NCBI GenBank assembly: GCA_017440935.1
Contig: JAFSAO010000007.1
Span: 1 to 55,754, forward strand
DNA length: 55,754 bases
Direction: 5' to 3'
Origin: Opitutales bacterium
Lineage (GTDB): Bacteria > Verrucomicrobiota > Verrucomicrobiia > Opitutales > UBA953
The position numbers and the translations under genes are program-made. The notes below the pieces were generated by a model, which was not told the DNA's origin, did not search any database, and was given only the letters and a program-made list of their open reading frames with translations. Of the stretch, positions 43,997 to 53,886 are shown one piece after another; the stretch's first letter is position 1, and every line of letters starts with the position of its first letter.

Positions 43997-44659
43997 TTAT
44001 TTCTTGAAAGAATTTTCCTCACCGCGCATCAAACGCGCAATATTCGAGCGGTGCATAATGATAATGAAAATCGCTACAACAAGGCAGAATCCGACGTGGA
44101 CTACCGTATAGCCGAGCGACGGGAAAAACTTCGCCAAAATCATCGCCGCCAACGGCAACGAAAGCCCGAAAACCATCGAAGCTATCGCAACAATACGCGT
44201 CGAAAAATAAACGGCAAGCCAGACAACGATTCCTGCGAGCACCGCAATCGGCATCGCCCCGAGCAAGCCGCCGATCGTCGTCGAAACGCCCTTCCCGCCT
44301 TTAAATTTCAGAAAAATCGAAAAGCAGTGTCCGAGGAGCGCTCCCGTAAAACCGCAAAGTTGCGCCACGGCAATCGCGTGCGGCCAGTTTTGCGCCGCGA
44401 CGGGATCGGTCGGCTCAAGTGCGCCCATCAGCAACCACGGCCAAAACGCCGCGACAAAGCCTTTGAGCAAATCGAGGAAAAATACGAGATTTCCCGCCGT
44501 TTTTCCGCAGGTGCGCTTCACATTGGTCGCCCCGGGATTCCCGCTTCCGGCGGTGAGAATATCCACTCCGTGACGCTTAGCGACGATAACCGCAAACGGA
44601 ATGGCACCAAGAAAATATCCGACAATCAGAGCGACTACTGAAAAGAAAATTTCTGTCAT
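43997..44659 (-). CDS. plsY: Acyl-phosphate glycerol-3-phosphate acyltransferase
   Basis: 220 residues, integral membrane. It moves an acyl group from acyl-phosphate to glycerol-3-phosphate, the first step of phospholipid synthesis. The three PlsY motifs are visible: GSGNPGATNVKR (about 38-49), FKGGKGVSTTIGGL (about 118-131) and HRSNIARLMRGEE near the C-terminus. Upstream lies a 20-base perfect hairpin and then clpC in the opposite direction. Confidence 0.96.
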   Translation of the reverse strand: MTEIFFSVVALIVGYFLGAIPFAVIVAKRHGVDILTAGSGNPGATNVKRTCGKTAGNLVFFLDLLKGFVAAFWPWLLMGALEPTDPVAAQNWPHAIAVAQLCGFTGALLGHCFSIFLKFKGGKGVSTTIGGLLGAMPIAVLAGIVVWLAVYFSTRIVAIASMVFGLSLPLAAMILAKFFPSLGYTVVHVGFCLVVAIFIIIMHRSNIARLMRGEENSFKK

Positions 44660-44696
44660 TGCGTGCTAATCCTACGCGACACGCCCGCGTTCCCGC

Positions 44697-44740
44697 AAAT
44701 TGAAATTTAGCAAAGCGGATGCTTTGCTAAATTTCAATTT
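44697..44740. repeat. Perfect 20-base inverted repeat upstream of clpC
   Basis: AAATTGAAATTTAGCAAAGC, GGAT loop, then the exact reverse complement. Only 40 bases before the clpC ATG; T5 occurs soon after (44745). It may be a leader hairpin of clpC or a palindromic intergenic element. Confidence 0.75.
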
Positions 44741-44780
44741 GGCATTTTTCCTGCATCGTTTTTAATAAAAACCAAGAAGC

Positions 44781-47399
44781 ATGAACAACGACGACAATTT
44801 CACGAAACGGGCAAAAGATGCAATGCGCAACGCGGCAAGCGAAGCCGCGCGGCGGCATCACAATTACGTCAGCACCGAGCATATGCTACTCGGCTTGCTT
44901 GCGCTCGGGAACGGCGTCGCCCATAACGTGCTCGTCCGCCTCGGTGTTGACCCGGAAAAACTGCGCGAAGCCATTGAGCAACACCTTCAGCCCGGACCGG
45001 AAGACGTTCATATTTCCAACCCCGTTCCACTCACGCCGCGTATGCAAAAAGTCCTTCTTTTGGCGCGCCGCGAAGCGAAACAACTCGGACACAACTACAT
45101 CGGCTCTGAACACATTTTGCTCGGTCTGCTCGCCGAAAGCGACGGTGTTGCCGCCAAAGCTCTTGCCGCACGCGGACTCAACTTGGAAAAAGCCCGTCGC
45201 CAAATCCGAATCGAACTCGATCCGGAGGCTTCGGATAACGCGGGAACGCCTCCGTCACCCGAAGATATTTTCGGCGCAACCGAATTCGGCGGGAACGACC
45301 CGCTCGATTCCGCCGCAGCTCCCGGCGGGAACGAAGACGAGCCGCAAATGCGCGATCCCGTTGAAAGCGGAAACCGCCGTCAGGAAAAAATGACGGCGCT
45401 GAAAGCCTTCGGGCGCGACCTCACGGAAATTGCGCGCAAAGGCGAAACCGATCCCGTCATCGGTCGCACGGCGGAAATTCGCCGCGTTATCCAAATTTTG
45501 TGCCGCCGCACGAAAAATAATCCCGTGCTCATCGGAGAAGCCGGTGTCGGCAAAACCGCCATCGTGGAGGGCTTGGCGCAAGCGATCGCCACCGGAAACG
45601 TTCCCGAAATTCTTGCCGGTAAGCGCCTCATCGCGCTCGACCTCGCACTCATGATCGCGGGAACGAAATATCGCGGACAATTTGAAGAACGCATTAAACT
45701 CGTGATGGAAGAAATCAAACGCGCGAAAAACGTGATTCTTTTCATCGACGAGCTCCACACCATCATCGGTGCAGGCGGCGCGGAAGGCTCGATGGATGCC
45801 GCAAACATTTTGAAGCCGGCGCTCTCGCGCGGCGAAGTTCAATGCATCGGCGCGACAACGCTTGCCGAATACCGCAAATCCGTGGAAAAAGATCCTGCGC
45901 TCGAACGCCGTTTCCAAAGCGTCAAAGTCGAACCGCCTTCCGCCGCCGATGCCATTCGCATTTTGCAGGGCGTGGCGCCGAAATACGAAGCGCACCACCG
46001 TTGCCGCTACACGCCGGAAGCGATTGTCGCCGCCGTGCGTTATTCCGACCGCTATATTACCGAGCGCAATTTGCCGGACAAGGCGATCGACATTCTCGAC
46101 GAAGCCGGCTCGCGCGTGCGCATCGATTCTTTTGAACCGCCGCGGGAACTCGGAGACCTTTCAAAAAAAATCGACGATATCGTTGCCGAAAAAAAACTCG
46201 CTTCCGATGCGGAAGACTACGAGCGCGCGGGAACGCTTTTGCAGGAAGAAAAAAAGCTCGTCGCCAAGCGCGATCTACTCACGGAAGAATGGCGCCGCAA
46301 ACGCGATTCCGCCGCAACGCCCGTGACCGAAGACCACGTTTTGCGCGTCGTTTCGGATTGGACGGGAATTCCGCTGACTCGCATGGAAAAATCGGAATCG
46401 CAAAAGTTGCTCGAACTCGAAAAGGATTTGCAAAAATCCGTCATCGCGCAAGACGAAGCCTGCACCGTCATTGCGCGCGCACTTCGCCGTTCCCGCGCGG
46501 ATTTGAAAGATCCGCGCCGCCCGATCGGCTCGTTCCTTTTCCTCGGACCGACCGGCGTCGGCAAAACGCACCTTGCGAAAACGCTTGCCGAACGGATGTT
46601 CGGGCAACGCGACGCGCTAATCCAAATCGATATGTCCGAATACATGGAAAAGCACACGGTTTCGCGCCTCATCGGTTCGCCGCCGGGCTACGTCGGCTAT
46701 GAAGAAGGCGGAATGCTTACGGAAGCCGTGCGCCGCAAACCGTATTCCGTGGTTTTGTTTGACGAAATCGAAAAAGCGCATCCGGACGTAATTCAGCTTT
46801 TACTTCAGGTTCTGGAAGACGGTCGCCTGACGGATTCGCTCGGACGCACGGTCGATTTTCGCAACACGATTCTGATTATGACATCGAATGTCGGTGCGGA
46901 TATTTTGCAGAAAAACGCCGCGATGGGCTTCGATGTCGGGCTTGATGCCGACGCGGATTTTGAAAAAACGAAATCTCGCCTTTCGGACGAAACCAAGCGC
47001 GTTTTCAAACCGGAATTTCTGAACCGCCTCACGGAACTGATTTTCTTCCGCCCGCTTACGAAAGACAGTTTGACGGAAATCGTGCGGCTGGAAACGGCGA
47101 ATGTTGCCAAGCGCCTCGAACTGCACGGCGTGCGCCTCGCGTTGAGCGAAGCCGTGTTGAAGTTCTTGGTCGAAGCCGGTTATGACGAAAAATTCGGAGC
47201 ACGCCCGTTGCGCCGCGCCGTAGAACGCAATCTTGAAGATCCGCTTGCGGAAGAAATTTTGCGCAACGGCAAACTCGTCGCGGGAACGATCAAAGTCGAT
47301 GTGAAAAACAACGCACTCGTTTTCGCGTTCCCGAAAAAAGCCAAGCCGGAAGCCGTTCCCGCGCCCAAGTGCCGCTCAACGCGGAAAGTTAAAGACTAA
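44781..47399 (+). CDS. clpC: ClpC-type AAA+ unfoldase
   Basis: 872 residues. Feeds proteins to ClpP and remodels aggregates. Clp N-domain with two repeats (about 5-145), first AAA module with Walker A GEAGVGKT (about 250) and Walker B LFIDELHT, a UVR-like middle helix pair ([22 protein letters not shown], about 475), and a second AAA module with GPTGVGKT (about 590), then the D2-small domain with [11 protein letters not shown]. The UVR segment makes ClpC more likely than ClpA or ClpB. About a dozen copies of the dispersed word. Its stop overlaps the stop of the convergent sulfatase gene. Confidence 0.95.
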   Translation: MNNDDNFTKRAKDAMRNAASEAARRHHNYVSTEHMLLGLLALGNGVAHNVLVRLGVDPEKLREAIEQHLQPGPEDVHISNPVPLTPRMQKVLLLARREAKQLGHNYIGSEHILLGLLAESDGVAAKALAARGLNLEKARRQIRIELDPEASDNAGTPPSPEDIFGATEFGGNDPLDSAAAPGGNEDEPQMRDPVESGNRRQEKMTALKAFGRDLTEIARKGETDPVIGRTAEIRRVIQILCRRTKNNPVLIGEAGVGKTAIVEGLAQAIATGNVPEILAGKRLIALDLALMIAGTKYRGQFEERIKLVMEEIKRAKNVILFIDELHTIIGAGGAEGSMDAANILKPALSRGEVQCIGATTLAEYRKSVEKDPALERRFQSVKVEPPSAADAIRILQGVAPKYEAHHRCRYTPEAIVAAVRYSDRYITERNLPDKAIDILDEAGSRVRIDSFEPPRELGDLSKKIDDIVAEKKLASDAEDYERAGTLLQEEKKLVAKRDLLTEEWRRKRDSAATPVTEDHVLRVVSDWTGIPLTRMEKSESQKLLELEKDLQKSVIAQDEACTVIARALRRSRADLKDPRRPIGSFLFLGPTGVGKTHLAKTLAERMFGQRDALIQIDMSEYMEKHTVSRLIGSPPGYVGYEEGGMLTEAVRRKPYSVVLFDEIEKAHPDVIQLLLQVLEDGRLTDSLGRTVDFRNTILIMTSNVGADILQKNAAMGFDVGLDADADFEKTKSRLSDETKRVFKPEFLNRLTELIFFRPLTKDSLTEIVRLETANVAKRLELHGVRLALSEAVLKFLVEAGYDEKFGARPLRRAVERNLEDPLAEEILRNGKLVAGTIKVDVKNNALVFAFPKKAKPEAVPAPKCRSTRKVKD

Positions 47400-48943
47400 A
47401 ACTTACGGCTCCGAAAAAGCGGTTGAACGGGCATATCCGTCGCGTCCAGATAGGCATCGCGCATCTGCCGGAGTTTTTCCGGGAGCGTTTCCGCGAGATT
47501 TTTTTGCTGCGCGGGATCGTCCGCAACGTTGTAGAGCGCGTCCTGTTTCGCGTTCCCGTTTTCGATTTTCGTCAGCCACGCGACCGACGGCAATTTCGGT
47601 CGCGCCGGAATGTAGAGGAAATCGCCTTCGCGATAAGCAAGTCGTCCCGTTGCTTCAACAACAAAATTTTTCCGCCCCTGCGTTTTATTTTTTCCGAGTA
47701 AAACATCGAGGTGGTTTTCCGAATCCGCTTCGACGGGAACGTTCCCGCCGACCAGCGAGGCAAGACTCGCGAACAAGTCGAGTTGCGCCACGGGAACGTC
47801 CGAAACGCCCGGAGCAACGCGCCCCTGCCAACTCACGATAAACGGGACGCGCGTTCCGCCCTCGAACAAACTGTATTTGCCGCCGCGCAAAGCGCCCGAA
47901 GGACGGTAATTTTTCTCCGCCGCAAGCTCTTCGGCAAGGTCTGCGTAGCCGTCATTGAGCACGGGACCGTTGTCGCTCGTAAACACGATAAGCGTGTTTT
48001 TATCGAGTTTTTCCGCTTCAAGCAAATCAAGCAATTCTCCGACCTGCGCATCCGCTTCCAAAATTGCGTCCCCGCGAGGTCCCAGCCCGGACTTTCCGGC
48101 AAATTTCGCATTCGGAACGCGCGGGACGTGAGGCTGGTGTAGCGCGTAATACATAAAGAGCGGACGATTTTTGTTTGCTCGAATAAATGCATGAGCCTCG
48201 CCGGCAAAAACCGCCGCCATTTCCTCATCGACCCAACGCGCCTTTTCCCCGCCTTTCATAAAACCGATGCGGGAAATGCCGTTGACGATTGAATCCGCGT
48301 GCCCGTGATTCGGAGCCGGCTGTTGTTTGAGCAAGTGCGGATGCGTTTTTCCGGTCGGTTCGCCCGGAAAATTTTTGCGGTAACTGACAGAAATCGGATC
48401 GGCGGGATCGCGGTTGACGACGTAGCCGTCGGAAAAATAAACACAGGGCACACGGTCGTTGGTCGCCGCCATAATAAACGAGTGATCAAAGCCGATTTCC
48501 TGCGGTCCCGGCGAAATTTTCCGGTTCCAATTCGAGTTCCCGCGCCCGAGCCCGAGATGCCATTTTCCGATTGCGCAAGTCCGATATCCGCATTTTTGAA
48601 ACATCGTGGCAATCGTCGGTTTGTCCGTCGGAATTATCAACGGAGAATCTCCCGGCAAAATATTCACATTCTTCCGCCACGGATAAACACCCGTGAGAAG
48701 CGCGTAGCGGCTCGGAGAACTCGTTGCAGATGCCGCATACCCTCGCGTAAACCGCAAACCGCTGTTTGCCAAACGGTCAAAATTCGGAGTTTTCAAGGCT
48801 CCGCCGTAAGCGGAAACATCGCCGTAACCCAAGTCGTCCGCGATGACGACAATCACGTTCGGTTTTTCCTGCGCGACGGCGGGAACGCCGACTCCGGCAA
48901 GCATCGATAAGGTTGCGAGAGTGAAAACTCGAGGTTTTTTCAT
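47396..48943 (-). CDS. Secreted serine-type sulfatase
   Basis: 515 residues from the ATG before KKPRVFTLA; an upstream frame to 49192 is not family-like. Signal peptide to about residue 25. Metal-binding ADDLGYGDVSAYGG (about 35-48), and the sulfatase motif Ser75-Ser-Pro-Ser-Arg79 followed by LLTG. The modified residue is Ser, which requires an anaerobic sulfatase maturase; one is encoded at 16.5 kb. Further metal ligands lie in TSDNGPVL. Resembles arylsulfatases of family S1 acting on sulfated glycans. The stop overlaps clpC, so transcripts converge without a terminator. Confidence 0.92.
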   Translation of the reverse strand: MKKPRVFTLATLSMLAGVGVPAVAQEKPNVIVVIADDLGYGDVSAYGGALKTPNFDRLANSGLRFTRGYAASATSSPSRYALLTGVYPWRKNVNILPGDSPLIIPTDKPTIATMFQKCGYRTCAIGKWHLGLGRGNSNWNRKISPGPQEIGFDHSFIMAATNDRVPCVYFSDGYVVNRDPADPISVSYRKNFPGEPTGKTHPHLLKQQPAPNHGHADSIVNGISRIGFMKGGEKARWVDEEMAAVFAGEAHAFIRANKNRPLFMYYALHQPHVPRVPNAKFAGKSGLGPRGDAILEADAQVGELLDLLEAEKLDKNTLIVFTSDNGPVLNDGYADLAEELAAEKNYRPSGALRGGKYSLFEGGTRVPFIVSWQGRVAPGVSDVPVAQLDLFASLASLVGGNVPVEADSENHLDVLLGKNKTQGRKNFVVEATGRLAYREGDFLYIPARPKLPSVAWLTKIENGNAKQDALYNVADDPAQQKNLAETLPEKLRQMRDAYLDATDMPVQPLFRSRKF

Positions 48944-48991
48944 ACTCAAAATATTCGGAAAAATCCTTTTATGAATCAACACACAATCTGC

Positions 48992-49032
48992 AAAAAAAAA
49001 CGTTCCCGCGAGGAGCCTCACGGGAACGTTTT
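48992..49032 (-). terminator. Terminator of the epimerase gene from an inverted pair of the dispersed word
   Basis: AAAACGTTCCCG (48997-49008) pairs with CGGGAACGTTTT (49021-49032), extended inside by GAGG/CCTC; T9 follows on the minus strand. Confidence 0.85.
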
Positions 49033-49062
49033 CCAAAAGGAATTTCGATCGAAACAACCCGC

Positions 49063-50250
49063 TTATTTCGCGAGCATTTCGAGCTGTTGCCAGCACTGAT
49101 ACAGCCCGCGCGGGACGTGGAAGCAACCCTTCCATTTGCCGCCCTTGAGAGAAAGCAACGGCTCGCCCTGACGCGTAAGATAACCGAACCATTCCGGATA
49201 TTTTTCGTCCTTAAAATGCTTCCACGCGTAATCGTGAATTCGCGTAAACCATTCCCAGCATTTCGGGTCTCCCGTGAGGCGGTAACCTTTAAGCAACGCA
49301 ATGAGCGTTTCAATGTGCACCCACCAGAGTTTCTGATCCCATTCAAGCTGCTGGAGCGGACGCCCAAGACGGTCCATAAAATAGAAAATTCCGCCGAATT
49401 TTTCGTCCCAACCGTATTCGAGAGCGTTGAGGCAAATCGTTTTGGCTTTTTCGATGAGCGCGGGATCATTTTGCCGCTCACCGAGATCCATCAGGAACCA
49501 CGTCGATTCAATCATGTGTCCCGGATTGAGCAAACGCCCGTCCATGTTGTCGGCGAGCGTGCCGTCGGCGTTGAGGTGTTCGACAATCAGCCCCGGGCCG
49601 ACATCCGGGCGGTAAAATTCGTCGACAACCAGGTGAATACACGTATCGATGGTTTTTTGTAAAAACGCGGGATCGACAAGCGGCTCGATTTCGAGTGCGA
49701 GGTTGCAGACGATCATCGGAAGCGCGAACGCTTTCATCGGACGCGCCTTCGGAGAAGCCTTGCTCCAGCGCCCCTTCGGATTGTCAAAACGTGCGATCAC
49801 GCGATCAAACGCCTTTTTGGAAATCTCCGCATATTCTGCGTTTCCGGTAGCAATCGAGAGTTGCCCGAACGCCATACACGCAAACGTGTTCGAGAAAATA
49901 TTATACGGCTCGACTTGCGGCGTTCCGTCCCGTGCCAGCGAAAAGTAGAAGTTATACTCTCCGTCGTGCCCGTATTTTTTCAAAAATTCCGCTCCCTGAA
50001 TTGCACAATCGAGCCATTCCTTGCGCTTTTCAACGCGGTTGTAAAGGAAGGAAAACATCCAAACCTGACGTCCCTGCAACCAGATAAATTTGTCCGTGTC
50101 AAAAACGCTGCCGTCGCGATCGAGGCAGGTAAAATAGCCACCGAACTCCTTGTCCTGCGACTTTTCGAGCCAAAACGGGAGCACGTTATCAAGCAACTCC
50201 GACTTGTATTGTTGAGCGAGTTTAGAAAATGTTTCCTTGTTGGGTGTCAT
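49063..50250 (-). CDS. AGE family epimerase/isomerase
   Basis: 395 residues from the ATG before TPNKETF; an upstream frame to 50331 is not conserved-looking. An (alpha/alpha)6 barrel of the N-acylglucosamine 2-epimerase group: GGYFTCLDRDGSVFDTDKFIWLQGRQVWMFS at about 38-68, NPGHMIESTWFLMDLGER (about 235) and KLWWVHIETLIALLKGY (about 305), carrying the two His used in 2-epimerisation. Substrate could be GlcNAc/ManNAc, cellobiose or mannose. Its position next to the sulfatase suggests use of released sugars. Confidence 0.88.
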   Translation of the reverse strand: MTPNKETFSKLAQQYKSELLDNVLPFWLEKSQDKEFGGYFTCLDRDGSVFDTDKFIWLQGRQVWMFSFLYNRVEKRKEWLDCAIQGAEFLKKYGHDGEYNFYFSLARDGTPQVEPYNIFSNTFACMAFGQLSIATGNAEYAEISKKAFDRVIARFDNPKGRWSKASPKARPMKAFALPMIVCNLALEIEPLVDPAFLQKTIDTCIHLVVDEFYRPDVGPGLIVEHLNADGTLADNMDGRLLNPGHMIESTWFLMDLGERQNDPALIEKAKTICLNALEYGWDEKFGGIFYFMDRLGRPLQQLEWDQKLWWVHIETLIALLKGYRLTGDPKCWEWFTRIHDYAWKHFKDEKYPEWFGYLTRQGEPLLSLKGGKWKGCFHVPRGLYQCWQQLEMLAK

Positions 50251-50490
50251 AGCGTGAGGAATTTTATTCCTCGGGAACGCCAATTGAAAGCGGATTTTTC
50301 GTTCCCGCGAAAATCTCTCACAAAGCCGCAACGTCTCGGAGTTTCTATCTACAAAAAAACTTCACGTCCCCGCGTTAAAAATAAATAAATTCGTGTTTGT
50401 GTTTATTCGCAGGTTCGTTCCCTCCTTTTTAAACTTTGCGTTCCCGGCAACTTTGCGCGAAGATTTTTCCGTAGAAGAGAAAATCCCGAT

Positions 50491-51468
50491 ATGTTCGTAT
50501 CGTTTGAACAGCGCTATAAAATACTGCAACTCCGCGGTGCGCGCGCCGTTGCCGCCGCACTGGTCGCACTTATCGCGGGAACGTGTTTTTGGGCGTGCGC
50601 CGTGTTGCCGGACCGGGAAAACTTCACACTCTATTTCGCCTCCAACGTTCACGGACTTTCCGTCGGCGCTCCCGTGCAAATTGACGGACAAACCGTCGGG
50701 CAAGTGGACGAAATCCGTATCGTTTCCGTTCCCGCGACCGACGTTCGCCACCGTTACTACGCCGCCGTCACGATTTCAATCAACGCCGACGCGATCTACG
50801 ATGACCGGCGCGTTTTTCTGAGAACAGACCCGCAGAAACGCCTTCAAGAACTGATTCGCCTCGGGTTGTGCGGTCAACTTCGTATGCCGTCACTCCTCGC
50901 CAACGGGCTTTGCGTCAGCCTCTACTTCGCGCCCGGACAACCCGTCAATTACATCAATCCGCCGGACGCAATCTACCCGGAAATTCCGACGAACTACAAA
51001 TCGACCTCGGATTTGGTCGACCAAGTCAACGCGTTTATCGAAACGAAAAATCTTTACGAGCTCGCGGAAAAAATTCGCACAATCCGCGCCAAGGTGCTGG
51101 CAATTTCCTCCGTGACGGAAAACATTGATCCCCGCAACTCCAACCGGAAAATTCTCGATTTTCTCGAAAAAGCCAACCGTGCGCTCGCGGAAACGGAATT
51201 TCGCACGAAACTTGCAGAAATCAACCTCGAACTTTCCGCATTTTGTGAAACCCTCGAGCGCCAAGGCGATATTCCCGAAGAACAGGCAAAAAAAATTCGG
51301 GAAAATTTGAAAAAACTCTCAAATATTCTCCGCGAAATCCGGACATACGCGCAAGAAATTCGGGAAAACCTTTCCGACGAATCCGCCCTGCCCGGACTCC
51401 GGCAACTGCGGGAACTGCGCGAGCGTTGCGCCCCGCTAATCGATATCGGGAAAACCGTATTTTTCTAA
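50491..51468 (+). CDS. MlaD/MCE domain protein
   Basis: 325 residues. A single N-terminal membrane helix (about 18-38), then an MCE domain (about 45-140, FASNVHGLSVGAPVQIDGQTVGQVDEIRI), a second hydrophobic strand region, and a long C-terminal coiled coil (about 175-320). MCE proteins carry lipids between membranes, usually with MlaE and MlaF; those genes are not adjacent. Starts divergently from the epimerase gene and ends six bases before the convergent pseudouridine synthase gene. Confidence 0.85.
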   Translation: MFVSFEQRYKILQLRGARAVAAALVALIAGTCFWACAVLPDRENFTLYFASNVHGLSVGAPVQIDGQTVGQVDEIRIVSVPATDVRHRYYAAVTISINADAIYDDRRVFLRTDPQKRLQELIRLGLCGQLRMPSLLANGLCVSLYFAPGQPVNYINPPDAIYPEIPTNYKSTSDLVDQVNAFIETKNLYELAEKIRTIRAKVLAISSVTENIDPRNSNRKILDFLEKANRALAETEFRTKLAEINLELSAFCETLERQGDIPEEQAKKIRENLKKLSNILREIRTYAQEIRENLSDESALPGLRQLRELRERCAPLIDIGKTVFF

Positions 51469-51473
51469 AAAAC

Positions 51474-52274
51474 TTACGGACGGGAACGCAGTTTCTTTAA
51501 CAGTGCCGAAAAACCGTCCGGCAATCCGGCGGCAATCTCGAACGCTGTTCCCGCAGGCGCAGCTTCCGAAATGGAAACGCGCTCCAAATGCACGCACGGC
51601 GGCGCGTAAAGCGGGCGCACCTCACCTTTATTCAAACGCCCTTTCCGTCCGAATTCCGTATTGGGAATCGCGGGAACGCCCCCGTAGAGCGCGTCTCCGA
51701 CAATCGGCAACCCGCTTTCCTGTGCGTGAAGACGAATCTGGTGCAAGCGCGGGAACGCGGTTTCCGCACGCCAAAGTTCGTAATTTCCGAACCTTTCCGC
51801 CCGCGCAAAACGCGTTTCGGATTTTTTTCCGGTCTTGTGAGAAATCAGCGCTCGCGGCTCCGAAAAATGAGCGGCGACCGGTAGCATGCAGGTAAATTCG
51901 TCCGGAAGCGGCGTTCCCGCCGTTTTTTTCGCAAGAAAAAGAAAGACGAAACGAAGTTGTTCCGAGCCGACGGCATTGCGCCACGCGTCCGAAATCCCGT
52001 TTTCGCGGTCGGCGAGCAACACGACTCCGGAAATTTCCGCGTCCGTTAAAATCACCGACGCCGGACGCGCCAAGCCGAGCTTTTGTGCCGAAGCCTGCCC
52101 CTGCGCAAGCCGGGTGCGAAGTTCGCCGCAAAGCGTCGCCCGCCCTTCGTGCCACGGATGCTCGTCAATCGGCACTCCCGAAGGTTTGCCCAGAGCGACG
52201 AAACCGTTCCCGCGAAAAAGAACGGGTAGGATCGTCGACGACGGTTCAAAAGTTTTCGGAGGAAACGTCAGCAT
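51474..52274 (-). CDS. RluA family pseudouridine synthase, atypical active site
   Basis: 266 residues. N-terminal LGKPSGVPIDEHPWHE, catalytic region LTDAEISGVVLLA (about 77-89) where the usual HRLDxxTSG is reduced to L-T-D-x-x-x-S-G: the catalytic Asp is kept but the preceding Arg is lost. The C-terminal RLHQIRLHAQESGLPIVGDALYGG (about 180-202) is a clear RluA signature. No S4 domain is present. Either a divergent RNA pseudouridine synthase or an inactive relative. Downstream of rpsT. Confidence 0.8.
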   Translation of the reverse strand: MLTFPPKTFEPSSTILPVLFRGNGFVALGKPSGVPIDEHPWHEGRATLCGELRTRLAQGQASAQKLGLARPASVILTDAEISGVVLLADRENGISDAWRNAVGSEQLRFVFLFLAKKTAGTPLPDEFTCMLPVAAHFSEPRALISHKTGKKSETRFARAERFGNYELWRAETAFPRLHQIRLHAQESGLPIVGDALYGGVPAIPNTEFGRKGRLNKGEVRPLYAPPCVHLERVSISEAAPAGTAFEIAAGLPDGFSALLKKLRSRP

Positions 52275-52277
52275 CGG

Positions 52278-52325
52278 AAAAAAAGAAAACGTTCCCGCGC
52301 AAAAAAATCTGCAACGGGAACGTTT
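52278..52325 (-). terminator. Terminator of rpsT from an inverted pair of the dispersed word
   Basis: AAACGTTCCCG (52287-52297) pairs with CGGGAACGTTT (52315-52325); T-rich sequence follows on the minus strand and runs into the pseudouridine synthase start. Confidence 0.8.
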
Positions 52326-52354
52326 CTCGAAGAAAATAAAAAATCGGGCGATTA

Positions 52355-52627
52355 TTACGCAGCCGCTTTCGCCTTGTTCGCCGCCTTAGCGAGGCGGGAT
52401 TTCATGCGAGCAGCCTTGTTGGGATGAATAACGCCGGACTTCGTCGCCTTGTCAAAAACGGAAGCGCAGGTCGGCGTCACGGACGCAATAGCAGCGGCGT
52501 CACCGGAAGCGCAAGCCGCTTTCGCGGATTTGGCGATGGTTTTCAAGCGGCTCTTCACGGAGCGATTGCGCTTCGCGTTTGTCGCGGATTTACGAATATT
52601 CTTCTGTGCTGACTTGATGTTGGCCAT
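52355..52627 (-). CDS. rpsT: 30S ribosomal protein S20
   Basis: 90 residues, highly basic and helical. MANIKSAQKNIRKSATNAKRNRSVKS at the start is the S20 signature; C-terminal KSGVIHPNKAARMKSRLAKA follows the family pattern. Binds 16S rRNA early in 30S assembly. Contains no copy of the dispersed word although its terminator is made of one pair. Confidence 0.96.
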   Translation of the reverse strand: MANIKSAQKNIRKSATNAKRNRSVKSRLKTIAKSAKAACASGDAAAIASVTPTCASVFDKATKSGVIHPNKAARMKSRLAKAANKAKAAA

Positions 52628-52830
52628 TTCGGTCTGTCTCTAAATAAAGTTGAAAGTTCACAAGGGAATAAAAAATTACCGGAGCTGTCAACGAAGAAAA
52701 GGTAAAAAAATAGAAATTAAGAAGCAAGAACAACACCGCGGGAACAGGGGAAATACGCAAAATTCCACTATCCAGAACGACTCAGATTATTGCGGGAAAG
52801 ACCTCAGAGCGAATTTCTCTTATACAAAAA

Positions 52831-52864
52831 AAATCTCCCCGCACAAAAAAATGCGGGGAGATTT
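52831..52864 (-). terminator. Terminator of the acidic lipoprotein gene
   Basis: AAATCTCCCCGCA (52831-52843) pairs with TGCGGGGAGATTT (52852-52864), T8 on the minus strand. This one does not use the dispersed word. Confidence 0.85.
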
Positions 52865-52888
52865 TTACGGGAATTTGTCCCGGTCAAA

Positions 52889-53653
52889 TTACCACTCTTC
52901 GTCTTCGGAGAATTCCTCATCTTCCGAAACTTCTTCGTCGGAGCTTTCCTCTTCGGTTTCTTCTTCGGCGACTTCTTCTTCCTCTTCCACGTCTTCCGTA
53001 GCATCGGCTTGGGCAGCGGCACGGGCGGCGGCGAGAGCTTCGCGCTGAGCCTTGCGCTGTTCGGCGGCGATTTTTTCGAGTTCTTCAATCGTGCGATAAA
53101 CGTCGCAAAGAACGTGGTCCGCAGCCTTCAAAACCGGCGCGCCCTTGACCCCCGGAACAACGTCCGCAACGATACGGTTGCCGTCAACGGCAATGACCGT
53201 AACGAGAGCCGCCTTGTTTTCCTTTGTCAAAACGACGTGTTCGCCGACCGCATACGTGTTCGGCGTGAGAAATTCGATAACGCCGACCTGTTCGTTGTAG
53301 CGCGTGATACGGGCGTTGCCTTTGTCCGGCATCGGAAGTTCTTCGACGGCGGCGGCAGCCTTGAGCGCTTTCAACGCCTTTTCGAGGTTCGCCTGACGAA
53401 TCGCCGGAAATTCCGCGAGCAAGTCTTCATTCGGTGCGCCTTCGACGACGACCGCAGGCGCTTCCTCCGCAAGTGCTTCCTCGGTAAAGAGCGTATCGCT
53501 CGGCGTTGCCGTTTCGGCAGCGGCGGGAACGGACGGTTGCGCCTTCGGAAGCGGTTTGGAATCCGGTGTTGCCCAAGGATTGTTGGACGACGACGCGCAA
53601 CCGGCAAATGCGACCGTAGCGAGGGAGGCAATAACAAGGAGAGCTTTTTTCAT
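52889..53653 (-). CDS. Predicted lipoprotein with SH3-like core and Glu-rich tail
   Basis: 254 residues. Lipobox AFAGCASS (Cys19). Pro/Ala-rich linker, helix with AALKALKAAAAVEEL (about 90-107), a beta-rich stretch (about 110-175, VGEHVVLTKENKAALVTVIAVDGNRIVADVVPG in part), a basic coiled coil (RKAQREALAAARAAAQ, about 200-215), then a strongly acidic tail (about 218-254) of Glu, Asp and Ser. I know no named family. The acidic tail might bind cations or basic envelope proteins. Confidence 0.7.
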   Translation of the reverse strand: MKKALLVIASLATVAFAGCASSSNNPWATPDSKPLPKAQPSVPAAAETATPSDTLFTEEALAEEAPAVVVEGAPNEDLLAEFPAIRQANLEKALKALKAAAAVEELPMPDKGNARITRYNEQVGVIEFLTPNTYAVGEHVVLTKENKAALVTVIAVDGNRIVADVVPGVKGAPVLKAADHVLCDVYRTIEELEKIAAEQRKAQREALAAARAAAQADATEDVEEEEEVAEEETEEESSDEEVSEDEEFSEDEEW

Positions 53654-53826
53654 AGCTTAAAACCTGTAAAAGAGTGGGTATTTTATTAATGGAGGAATAA
53701 CGAAGAGATTGCATCGTGCAACCTCTGGGGAAAAGATTTTCATCTTGGGTTTGCCTTGTCAATCAAATTTCGGGCGGAAACACCGCTACAATTAAAGATT
53801 GAGGACACAATTACAGGTCTCCGGTC

Positions 53827-53853
53827 TTGACAAGCCCCCGTGCGATATAGATT
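53827..53853 (+). promoter_or_regulatory. Possible promoter of hisG
   Basis: TTGACA (53827-53832), 15-base spacer, TAGATT (53848-53853), about 33 bases before the ATG. Spacing is short, so confidence is limited. Confidence 0.4.
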
Positions 53854-53886
53854 CTTTTTGCCTTTATTTTTTGACATTTGACAACC

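Noticed and set aside
42058..50331. N-terminal extensions of the GH20, sulfatase and epimerase genes, like that of the maturase at 16474
   Set aside because: Sequences upstream of the chosen ATG codons are not family-like, and the chosen starts give proper signal peptides or family N-termini.
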